Assembly (NCBI RefSeq): GCF_900996245.1
Contig: NZ_CAAJGK010000035.1
Coordinates: forward strand, 124,001 to 188,000
Direction of reading: 5' to 3'
Length of the DNA: 64,000 nt
Source: Paraburkholderia sp. BCC1886
GTDB lineage: Bacteria > Pseudomonadota > Gammaproteobacteria > Burkholderiales > Burkholderiaceae
Positions 44,135 through 51,447 of this stretch are shown piece by piece. Position 1 is the stretch's first letter. The number at the start of each line of letters is the position of its first letter. The notes below the pieces were generated by a model. That model saw only the letters and a list, made by a program, of their open reading frames with translations, was not told the origin of the DNA and did no database searches. The position numbers were made by a program, and so were the translations under genes.

Positions 44135-45295
44135 ATGAAAAAAACCTTACTGGCGCTGGCAATGTGCGGCGCGTTCGTGGGCACCGCGCACGCGCAAAGC
44201 AGCGTGACCCTGTACGGTCTGATCGACACGGGTCTGGTCTATACGAACAATCAGCTAGGCCATAGCAACTGGCAACTGGCGAGCGGCCTCACGCAAAACA
44301 CCGTGTTCGGCCTGAAGGGTTCGGAAGATCTCGGCGGCGGACTGCACGCGGTGTTCAAGATCGAGCAGGGCTTCTTGCTGAATAACGGCGCGCAGGCATT
44401 CTCGGGCGACGGTTTCGGCTCGCAGGCCTGGGTCGGTCTGCAAAGCGATCAGTACGGCACGGTGACCTTCGGCCGCCAGTTCGACGTGATGAACGACCTG
44501 GTGGGCCCGCTGACCGCCGAATTCAACACGTGGGGCGGCAGCATCGGCGGTCATCCGTTCGAGAACGACAACCTGTCCGCCAATTCGGTGGTGGTCAACA
44601 ACATGGCGAAGTACGCGAGCCCGACGTGGCACGGTGTCACGTTCGAGACGATGTACGCGTTCAGCAATAAGGCAGGCGACTTCTCGAACAACCGCTCGTA
44701 CGGCTTCGGCGTGTCGTACGCGCAAGGTCCCATCAACCTCGCTGCGGGCTATCTGCAATTGAACAATGCGGGCAATGGCAGCGGCGCCGCGCCATCGAGC
44801 GACGCGAGCGCGGACTTCATCGCCGAACGCCAGCGCATCTGGTCGCTCGGTGGCAACTACACGTTCGGCCCGGCGACCGTCGGGCTCGTGTGGAGCCACT
44901 CGCAAATGGATAACCCGTCCGGCGTGTTCTCGTTCGGCACGGGCACCTACCTCGGCGCCGACGATGCGTCGGCCGGCACGCTGTCCGGTTCGCTGCGCAT
45001 GGACAACTTCGAAGTGAATGCCAAGTACTCGCTCACGCCCGCGTTGACCGTCTCGGGCGCGTACACGTACACGCGCGGCGCCTACAACGGTTCCTCTCCG
45101 GGATGGAATACGGGCATGCTGCAGGCCGACTACTCGGTCAGCAAGCGCACCGATTTCTATGTCGAAGGCGTGTACCAGAACGTGCACGGCGCACCGGCGG
45201 ATTCGGTGCTGTCGCATGCGATGATCAACACGCTGTCGCCGTCGGCGACGGATTCACAGGTGGCAGTGACGGTGGGCATGCGCCACGCGTTCTAG
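44135..45295 (+). CDS. Outer-membrane porin, Burkholderia type (second)
   Basis: A 386-aa porin with signal peptide MKKTLLALAMCGAFVGTAHAQ, then SSVTLYGLIDTGLVYTNNQ, GLKGSEDLGGGLHAVFKIEQGF, and a C-terminal beta strand ending in Phe (VTVGMRHAF). A 16-strand trimeric barrel in the outer membrane is expected. The ATG at 44135 has GGAG nine bases upstream; the upstream in-frame extension is rejected. It shares family but not close sequence with the porin at 17859-19052. Convergent with the third AraC-type regulator, 19 bp away. Confidence 0.93.
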   Translation: MKKTLLALAMCGAFVGTAHAQSSVTLYGLIDTGLVYTNNQLGHSNWQLASGLTQNTVFGLKGSEDLGGGLHAVFKIEQGFLLNNGAQAFSGDGFGSQAWVGLQSDQYGTVTFGRQFDVMNDLVGPLTAEFNTWGGSIGGHPFENDNLSANSVVVNNMAKYASPTWHGVTFETMYAFSNKAGDFSNNRSYGFGVSYAQGPINLAAGYLQLNNAGNGSGAAPSSDASADFIAERQRIWSLGGNYTFGPATVGLVWSHSQMDNPSGVFSFGTGTYLGADDASAGTLSGSLRMDNFEVNAKYSLTPALTVSGAYTYTRGAYNGSSPGWNTGMLQADYSVSKRTDFYVEGVYQNVHGAPADSVLSHAMINTLSPSATDSQVAVTVGMRHAF

Positions 45296-45314
45296 GGCGA
45301 GAGAGCCGGTGCGA

Positions 45315-46316
45315 TCACGACAGAGCGTCCGGCGGCGTTTCCTTGCGCAGCCGGTAGTCGGTCGGCGTGGTGGCGAGATACTTTCTGAACAGCTTCGCGA
45401 GCTGGCCGCCGCTGCCGATGCCGCAGCGGCGCGCGATCTTGTCGATGGGCAGCCGCGACTCCACGAGCATCCGGCAGCTCAGATTCAGTCGTGCGCGCAA
45501 CAGATAGTCCGATGGCGTCATGCCGATCTCGCTCTTGAAGCGGCGCAGGAAATTGCGCTCGCTCATGGCGGCGACCTGCGCGGCGGCGTCGATGGAAACA
45601 GGGCGGTCGACGTTCGCCTCGAGCCAGCGCGCGGAGGCGAGAATCTTCTCGCTGACCTGCGGGGTCGGGCTGTGCACGATCGACACGCCGAACGGCGAGG
45701 CCGTCTGCGGCGCGACCGAGTCGGCGACCTGACGGGCGAGCTCCGCGCCGAGGTCTTCCTCGATGATGCGCAGCGCGGTGGCCACGGCCGCCGGCGCATC
45801 GCTAAGCGACCAGCCGGCGCGGCGCTCTTCGGTGTAGAGCAACGGACAATAGCGGCTCGGCAATCCCGCGGCCTCGAGCAGGTCGCGCCCTTCGGCGATC
45901 GGATGAACGATCTCGCTGAACGGGTGACGACGGCGCAGCCAGGTCGCGAGCCGGTCGTCGCGGCGCGCGTGCTGTACGCCGGACCCACCGGCGATGAACA
46001 GCAGATGCGTGTCGTTGGTGCCGCGATGCGACTCGACGCTGTCGGTCCAGACGAACATCGACGACGAACTGGCAATCCGTCCACCGGCGGCCGACAGCAG
46101 CGAGACGTCGTAACGCGCGCGTCCGCCGCGTTGCGACGCGCTCAGCGCATTGGCCTTGTGGAATATCTCGATGAGCGCGGCGATTTTGGGCAGCGCAAAA
46201 CCGTTGAAGAGTGCGATGTCGACACGTGTCATCGAATTCATTTGCGTGGACGAGGACTTCGTCGTCGGCATGAGACCGTGGCGCGGTCCGATTGACCGTG
46301 TATGTACCAGTTCCAT
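45315..46316 (-). CDS. AraC-family regulator with DJ-1/PfpI-like N-terminal domain (copy 2)
   Basis: A 333-aa near-duplicate of the regulator at 26116-27078. The shared block (45331-46226) covers almost the whole protein and differs by one residue (Glu for Lys in GRDLLEAAGLP); only the N-terminal 30 residues and the last few residues differ. GGGGAAATTCAA precedes the ATG at 46316, matching the ribosome site of the diverged paralogue. A direct-repeat element lies about 107 bp upstream (46423-46451). Domain order: ligand-binding DJ-1-like domain, then two HTH motifs. Confidence 0.92.
   Translation of the reverse strand: MELVHTRSIGPRHGLMPTTKSSSTQMNSMTRVDIALFNGFALPKIAALIEIFHKANALSASQRGGRARYDVSLLSAAGGRIASSSSMFVWTDSVESHRGTNDTHLLFIAGGSGVQHARRDDRLATWLRRRHPFSEIVHPIAEGRDLLEAAGLPSRYCPLLYTEERRAGWSLSDAPAAVATALRIIEEDLGAELARQVADSVAPQTASPFGVSIVHSPTPQVSEKILASARWLEANVDRPVSIDAAAQVAAMSERNFLRRFKSEIGMTPSDYLLRARLNLSCRMLVESRLPIDKIARRCGIGSGGQLAKLFRKYLATTPTDYRLRKETPPDALS
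45331..46226. repeat. Long direct repeat, right copy (pairs with 26159-27054)
   Basis: Right-hand copy of the 896-bp repeat, same orientation, six mismatches by eye and no gaps. The two copies bracket the exopolysaccharide island. Confidence 0.95.
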
Positions 46317-46698
46317 TTGAATTTCCCCGAAATGTAATGGCCTGCAAAGTCTCCGGTTGAGACCCTATGTCGTTTTTGTTGTTGAAGCATGCTACGCAAA
46401 TCGTTCTCGATTCATTATTACATGGCCGAATTAACCAACACATTGGCCGAACGCGACCCAGATGAATCCGGCAGCGCGTATCGCATGCGGGCTGGGCTTC
46501 GGGTTCACACTCAAGAGACTTCGGCAAGCGAATAATGTAATATTTTTATGAATTCGAGACGAGTCGCCGAGCTAATTTCTGGTAATGCCAGAACCAATGC
46601 CTGAAATAGAAATTTAAACATTCGTGGCATGATAATTACGCATCGCGCAGCTAAAAAAATACCGCGAAAGATTCGGTGGTTCGAAAAGAAGAGGGGAA
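46317..46698. other. Intergenic region upstream of copy 2 of the AraC-type regulator
   Basis: A 382-bp AT-richer gap between the divergent regulator and the small gene at 46699. It holds the direct-repeat element at 46423-46451 and a short stem (TTCTGG at 46577-46582 with CCAGAA at 46588-46593). No ORF with a credible ribosome site was seen. Confidence 0.5.
46423..46451. promoter_or_regulatory. Conserved AraC-type direct-repeat element, site D
   Basis: TGGCCGAAT, three bases, CCAA, four bases, TTGGC, continuing CGAA. The perfect direct repeat TGGCCGAA occurs at 46423-46430 and 46444-46451, exactly 21 bp apart, upstream of copy 2 of the regulator. It is the best-formed member of the set. Confidence 0.6.
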
Positions 46699-46944
46699 AT
46701 GTCGAGCAAACGATTGCGAGCACCTAAAAAAAGGGGCAACGGGGCCGTTAACGCTTTTATGCATATCGAAGACCTGAAACAGATTGTCGAGGCGGCCAGC
46801 GAGACGGCGGATACGCTGGTCGGCGCGCGGGCCTGGAAGAGTGCGGAAGATGCCAGGGCTATGCACGACGCGATTTTCTGGGACATGATCGCGAGGCGAT
46901 TGCCGGACGTGAGTGTCACCGAACTGCTCTCGATACTGGATTGA
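46699..46944 (+). CDS. Small hypothetical protein
   Basis: An 81-aa protein of unknown function: a basic N-terminus (MSSKRLRAPKKRGNG), then predicted helices (MHIEDLKQIVEAASETADTL, EDARAMHDAIFWDMIARRLP, VTELLSIL). AGAGGGGAA directly upstream of the ATG supports translation. No membrane segment or lipobox. It is divergent from copy 2 of the AraC-type regulator and may share its regulatory region. No family recognised. Confidence 0.6.
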   Translation: MSSKRLRAPKKRGNGAVNAFMHIEDLKQIVEAASETADTLVGARAWKSAEDARAMHDAIFWDMIARRLPDVSVTELLSILD

Positions 46945-47293
46945 TTGCGGCGCCCCCGCTGCACGGGGCGGCTCGGGCGCCGTGTCCGGCCATCGGGGAG
47001 GATGAAAAAAAGCCTGCCGCCCGGGGGAGCGGCAGGCGAAAAATCGAGGGATGGGGTGCCTCGAAAGGCGGTTTCCCTCGAAAGACCGCTGCGGAGTGTA
47101 AGCGGCCGGATCGGCCGGCAAAGCCACGCGGCGGATAGGGTCAAGCTCTTGACCGAACTCAACCTGGGAGCGCCCAGGGCCCCGCTGCGCAGCGACGCGA
47201 CGGTATAAGCGCGGATTTGGCTTCTATTCGACCAATTGATAGCCGGACCGCAGGTGCACACTGGCAGTACGCCAATCGAGCAGGGAGTTTCAA
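46945..47293. other. Gap with a minus-strand terminator
   Basis: A 349-bp stretch without a supported gene. Apart from the terminator-like hairpin at 47005-47037 and the ribosome site of the next small gene, nothing was recognised. Confidence 0.5.
47005..47037 (-). terminator. Intrinsic terminator reading leftward
   Basis: A 9-bp perfect stem, GCCTGCCGC (47012-47020) with GCGGCAGGC (47029-47037), 8-base loop. On the minus strand the stem is followed by a run of seven T (47005-47011); on the plus strand there is no T-run. It would therefore stop leftward transcription, for example read-through from the NfrA/NfrB operon. Confidence 0.72.
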
Positions 47294-47566
47294 ATGTCTG
47301 TTGATCACGATAAAAACCGTCGGTTGGATCTGGGTTTGCTGGAAGTGTCGGCCTGTGCGGCAAGCGACGCCCCGGACAGCATGCGCGGCCTGCATCTCGC
47401 GTCGGAGTCGGTGTTGCGGCTCGCCATGCAGACGCACGCCGCCGTTGCTCGCGGCGACGCGGCCGGCGCCAGCGCTGCCCGCGTGGTGCTGCAGGCGCAA
47501 CTGGCGGTGACCACCGGTTTGATCGAAGCGATGTTGCTCGACGAAACGCCTGGCACCCGGCACTGA
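47294..47566 (+). CDS. Small hypothetical protein
   Basis: A 90-aa, mostly helical, alanine-rich protein (LASESVLRLAMQTHAAVARGDAAGASAARVVLQAQLAVTTGLIEAMLLDE). GGGAG lies upstream of the ATG. No signal peptide and no recognised family. It is followed after 44 bp by another small gene on the same strand. Confidence 0.6.
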   Translation: MSVDHDKNRRLDLGLLEVSACAASDAPDSMRGLHLASESVLRLAMQTHAAVARGDAAGASAARVVLQAQLAVTTGLIEAMLLDETPGTRH

Positions 47567-47610
47567 TACGCGGCGAGGCCGCACCGTTCTGCAACATTCT
47601 GAAGATCGAC

Positions 47611-47781
47611 ATGAACGCTTTGACCGTTTTTCTGTGTATCTGGGCCATGGTCGCGGTTTGCGCGATCCTGTTCATCCGCGGCGCCACGCTGCGTGACGAG
47701 CAGCCGGGACAAACGCCGTTTGCGGCCAGAGCGCGTTCCACTCGCCGTTGGATGGCGCTTCGGCCGGGTGTCGGCAAGTAA
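47611..47781 (+). CDS. Small single-helix membrane protein
   Basis: A 56-aa protein whose first 23 residues form one hydrophobic helix (MNALTVFLCIWAMVAVCAILF) followed by a basic, Arg-rich cytosolic tail (ARSTRRWMALRPG). The preceding ribosome site is weak, but codon usage, an ATG start and the clean membrane-plus-basic layout support a real gene. Function unknown. Confidence 0.5.
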   Translation: MNALTVFLCIWAMVAVCAILFIRGATLRDEQPGQTPFAARARSTRRWMALRPGVGK

Positions 47782-47878
47782 GGCAAGTCAAGCGGGCAGG
47801 GCGGCAGGAAAGGCAGCAAGTAACAGGTAGGTCGGCGGGGCCAATTTTTAAAAGACAACGGGTGCGGGTAAGCCCGAA

Positions 47879-48790
47879 TCAATACGGCTGAATGCCGGTT
47901 TGGGCAGCACGACGCTCGAGCAGGCCATTCACCAGCGCGTCCGACACATAGTGCGGACCATCGAAAAGATAGACCCGGTAGCCGCGATACAGCGCCAGCT
48001 GCGCGCTGAGTTCGTCCACGGTCGCGGCCCGGAAGCCGCCGCCCGGCATCGGCCGGAATGCCTCGGCAATGACCCGCACGCGCGTTTTGCCGAGCGCCGC
48101 CGTCAACTGATCCGCGTATTGGCGGGCCACACGTGGCTCGCGCGCGTAGGTCCCCACGCCATCCTGCAGGAACACGCCGACATCGCGCGGCAGCCATCTG
48201 GCCAGCCACCCGGCGAGCGCCGTGCCGCCCACGTTGGCGCGGTCGTACACACTGATCCATAGCGGCCGCGGCAGCGCATCGAGTATCGGGCGCAACGCGC
48301 TCGCGTCTTTCCACGTCGGATCGATTTCCACCGGGAAATACCAGCCCGTGATGTGAACCGGCGGCCGGGCCGCGACCAGCTCCCGCGATTCGGCCAGCAG
48401 CGCCCTGGTGTCGCTGCGCGCGGCGGTTTCGCTGAAACGCCCCGCTAGTCCGACGATCACGTCGCGCGCCCACGGCTCGGCGGCGATGCGCGGCCAGTCC
48501 GGCTGACGCGGTGCCGCATGCAGTGCGCCACCCGCGCCGGAGACGAAAGCGACGCCATCCACCGCGGTCCATTGCACGAGCAGTTCGGTAGCGCCAAGAC
48601 GCTGCCAGCTTCCATGCGGATCGGCATGCGCGTTGTCGGGCTGCCAGACGACGCCATCCACCAGCTTGCCGGTTTGCGCGTGTGCCGACGCCAGCAGGGG
48701 GGGCGACACCGAAAGCGAGGACACCATGAACAGCGCGACCGCGAAGCGGCCGAGCGTTGCGAACCTGCGTCCCGGCCCATCTTTCACCAT
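47879..48790 (-). CDS. Exported DUF4434-like TIM-barrel protein of the NfrAB cluster
   Basis: A 303-aa secreted protein. A signal peptide (about residues 10-37) precedes a TIM-barrel-like domain whose segments WYFPVEIDPTWKD, PLWISVYDRANVGG, VGVFLQDGVGTYA and VRVIAEAFRP resemble DUF4434 proteins, a family related to glycoside hydrolases. It could process the glycan made by the upstream genes; activity is not shown. The ATG at 48790 overlaps the NfrA-like stop by 7 bp, and the much longer upstream frame is a shadow of the NfrA-like gene. Last gene of the operon. Confidence 0.7.
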   Translation of the reverse strand: MVKDGPGRRFATLGRFAVALFMVSSLSVSPPLLASAHAQTGKLVDGVVWQPDNAHADPHGSWQRLGATELLVQWTAVDGVAFVSGAGGALHAAPRQPDWPRIAAEPWARDVIVGLAGRFSETAARSDTRALLAESRELVAARPPVHITGWYFPVEIDPTWKDASALRPILDALPRPLWISVYDRANVGGTALAGWLARWLPRDVGVFLQDGVGTYAREPRVARQYADQLTAALGKTRVRVIAEAFRPMPGGGFRAATVDELSAQLALYRGYRVYLFDGPHYVSDALVNGLLERRAAQTGIQPY

Positions 48791-51447
48791 GAAAACACCG
48801 CCCCGAAAAACACCCCCCGTGCGCGCTGATCGCCCGCCAGCCGCAGGCGGTACTGTAGCGTGAGATCGACGAACGAGCGCGGCGCGTCGTAGGGGCCGCC
48901 GCGGAACCAGTAGCGCGTGGCGACGCCCGCGCCGATGCCGGTCGGCACGCTCCGGTCGATCGACGAGTCGTAGTCCGCGCCGATCACCAGATGCGGAAAC
49001 ACGGTCAGCGCCGGGCTGATCGAATCGAGCCGGTAAGTGCGCCCGAGCCGCGCGTTGAACGTCGCATAGGTCGACGGATGTTCGAGGTAACGGCCCACCT
49101 CGCCATAGGCGACGCCGGTCCACCAGCTCGGCCGGTCGGTGCGCAACGCGGTGCCGAAGCCGTCCGACCACGCGGCGCGCGCGAGCCAGTCCGCACGAAC
49201 CGCCGAGCCGATCGGCAGGATCCGTTCGAACGCGAACACGGCATCGACCGAACTGAACGGTTTGACCCGCGCACCGAGCGCGGTCTGCAAGGTTTGCACG
49301 CCGGACGGATTGTCGCCTTTCACGGCGAAGCTCTCGTAGCTGCGCGCGTACAGTTCGACACTGCGCTCGCCGAGACTGCCGAACGGACGCCAGTACGCTT
49401 CGGTGCCGGCCTGCCAGTTGTTGGCTTCGCCGGGCACGGGGCTGGCCACGATGCCCGATGGCGCGCCGCCGTTGCGGTAATTGACCGACGCCGTGAAGCC
49501 CCAGTTGCGGGTCGCTTCCGCATGAGCGGCGCGCTCGTCGGCAAGCGCTTGCGGCGTCGCCGCGGTTTCGCCGTCGGCGGGATGCGTGCCGGCATCGATC
49601 GCGCGCTCGAGGTAAGCCGCGCCCTGGCGATTCCGGTGAGCGCGCAGGGACGCGTAGCCCATCCCCGCCAGCGCCTCGGGCGGCAGACGGCCGGCTGCGT
49701 CGGCGCGTTCGAAGTAGTGCAGCGCAAGCTGGCCGTTGCCGGCGCGCTCGGCGATGAATCCCGCTTCTACATCGGTCAAGCCGTCCAGCAGACCCGCGTC
49801 GATCGCTTCCCGCGCGACGCGGGCGGCGGCTTGCTGGTCGCCGTCGGCGACCAGCGCGTCGATCAGTTCCGCGCGATGCTGCGGGTCGTCGGGTGCGGCG
49901 TCGGAGGCCGCGCGTGCGGAGCGGACCGCCGCGGCATGCTCGCCCCGGCTGCTCGCGAGACGCGCTTCGCGCGCCGCGTCGAAGCCGGGGTCGCCGGCGT
50001 AGACATCGCAGGCGGCGCCGTACTGGTCGGCGCGGCAGTCGAATACCGGGCGGGTGGCGGGGCCGAGGGTCACTGCGCTCGTTGCGAGTGCCGCGTGATC
50101 CTCGTGATCCTCATGTCCCTCGTGACCCTCGTGACCCTCGTGACCCTCGTGACCCTCGTGTCCATTGACCGCCGCAATCGCACGTCGGGCCCGAAAGCGT
50201 CGTAGCGCGAGCATCGCATCGGTGTCGTCGCGCCGGTCGGCGAGCGGTTCCAGCAGATCGAGCGCGGCTTGCGGGCGGCCCGCGGCAATCCACACATCGG
50301 CGATGATCGCGCGCGTCACGCGTGCTTCTCTTGTTCTGGCTGTAGCGGTCGGCAAGGTGCCGGTTGCCTGGCGTGAACCGGCCGATGTCGCGTTTGCCCC
50401 GGCGGCCTCGCTTGCCTCGCTTACCGTGGCGTCGCCGATAGCCAGCGCATGGGCGAAGTCGTCGTCCGCGCCGGCGCGCCGCTGCGCGGCACGCGCGTAG
50501 CCGCGCAGTGTCCACGCCATCGCGTTGCGGGCGTCCTGCGTGAGGGCGCCGGTCGCGCTCGCTTCGACGCCGGCCAGGTCGTTCTGCGCGAACTGCAGGT
50601 CGATGAGTTGCAGCCGGAAATTCATCTGTGCGGGGGCCTCGTCCACCGCCTGTTGCGCGAGCCGCGTAGCGTCGACGAGATCGCCGCTTTCGCGGGCGCT
50701 CGCCGCATCGCGCGACGCGGCCTGCGCCAGCCGCCCGCCGATCACCACGCGCCGCGAGCGCAGCGCGTCGTTATCGCCGAAGCGGTGCGTCGCCTCGAGC
50801 GTTTGCCGATAGGCCTCGGCATCGCGACGGGTGGCGATCAGCGCATCGATCAGCAGATAACGCACGCGTTGCGCGCCGGGCGCGAGGCGCAGCGCCTCGT
50901 TCGCGTCGGCGATCGCGGTGTCGTAGTCTTTCTCGCCATACGCCCGATAAGCGCTGCGCGCCGCCTTGAACGCGGGACCGTCGAGCGGGCCGAGTTCGCC
51001 GTCGTCGCCACCCGCGATCAGCGTGTCGATCTGATGCCGCCGCTCGACGAGCGCGGCCCGTGGTCCGAGTTCGGCGATCGCATCCGACAGCGCACGCCGC
51101 GCGGCTGCACGTTGGCCTCCCGCTGCCAGCGCATTGGCCAGCAGTAGGCGCAACTCGACCAGATCGGGGCGTTGCCGGATCGCTTCGCGCGCGATCGTCG
51201 CGCTCTCGGCGTAGCGATGCGCGTCATAGGCCGCGTACGCTTGCTGGGAGACGCGATAGGGCGCGCCCGCCAGCGGCAGCGGCAGGTTTTCGTCGGCATG
51301 AGCGGCGTTGACGGCGGACAGCGCGCAGAGCGTGGCCATCGTCCAGTAAGCCGTGCGGGTGAGGCGAGGCCGCTGCGCGATCCCCGACATGAGCGCGGCA
51401 TGCGTTGCGAAACGGGTTGCAAAACGCTTGGGGCGTAGAGGTTTCAT
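48784..51447 (-). CDS. NfrA-like outer-membrane protein with TPRs
   Basis: An 887-aa protein: signal peptide (about residues 28-51), many tetratricopeptide-like repeats (residues 60-620), then a beta-barrel-like C-terminal domain ending in Trp (GVFFGAVFSW) that fits the C-terminal domain of bacteriophage N4 adsorption protein NfrA. It would export or display the glycan made by the NfrB-like enzyme, as PgaA and BcsC do for their polymers. A His/Glu-rich segment (GHE units, residues about 430-452) is encoded by 9-bp repeats at 50095-50163. The ATG overlaps the NfrB-like stop (ATGA). Confidence 0.85.
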   Translation of the reverse strand: MKPLRPKRFATRFATHAALMSGIAQRPRLTRTAYWTMATLCALSAVNAAHADENLPLPLAGAPYRVSQQAYAAYDAHRYAESATIAREAIRQRPDLVELRLLLANALAAGGQRAAARRALSDAIAELGPRAALVERRHQIDTLIAGGDDGELGPLDGPAFKAARSAYRAYGEKDYDTAIADANEALRLAPGAQRVRYLLIDALIATRRDAEAYRQTLEATHRFGDNDALRSRRVVIGGRLAQAASRDAASARESGDLVDATRLAQQAVDEAPAQMNFRLQLIDLQFAQNDLAGVEASATGALTQDARNAMAWTLRGYARAAQRRAGADDDFAHALAIGDATVSEASEAAGANATSAGSRQATGTLPTATARTREARVTRAIIADVWIAAGRPQAALDLLEPLADRRDDTDAMLALRRFRARRAIAAVNGHEGHEGHEGHEGHEGHEDHEDHAALATSAVTLGPATRPVFDCRADQYGAACDVYAGDPGFDAAREARLASSRGEHAAAVRSARAASDAAPDDPQHRAELIDALVADGDQQAAARVAREAIDAGLLDGLTDVEAGFIAERAGNGQLALHYFERADAAGRLPPEALAGMGYASLRAHRNRQGAAYLERAIDAGTHPADGETAATPQALADERAAHAEATRNWGFTASVNYRNGGAPSGIVASPVPGEANNWQAGTEAYWRPFGSLGERSVELYARSYESFAVKGDNPSGVQTLQTALGARVKPFSSVDAVFAFERILPIGSAVRADWLARAAWSDGFGTALRTDRPSWWTGVAYGEVGRYLEHPSTYATFNARLGRTYRLDSISPALTVFPHLVIGADYDSSIDRSVPTGIGAGVATRYWFRGGPYDAPRSFVDLTLQYRLRLAGDQRARGVFFGAVFSW
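50095..50163. repeat. 9-bp coding tandem repeat (Gly-His-Glu)
   Basis: Seven full 9-bp units of the type GTGACCCTC plus a partial one, in frame in the NfrA-like gene. Four consecutive units are identical. They encode repeated Gly-His-Glu and Asp-His-Glu triplets. Confidence 0.88.

Noticed and set aside
26159..46226. The duplicated regulator as a transposon end or insertion sequence
   Set aside because: The repeat is wholly coding for the regulator, has no terminal inverted repeats and no transposase is present.
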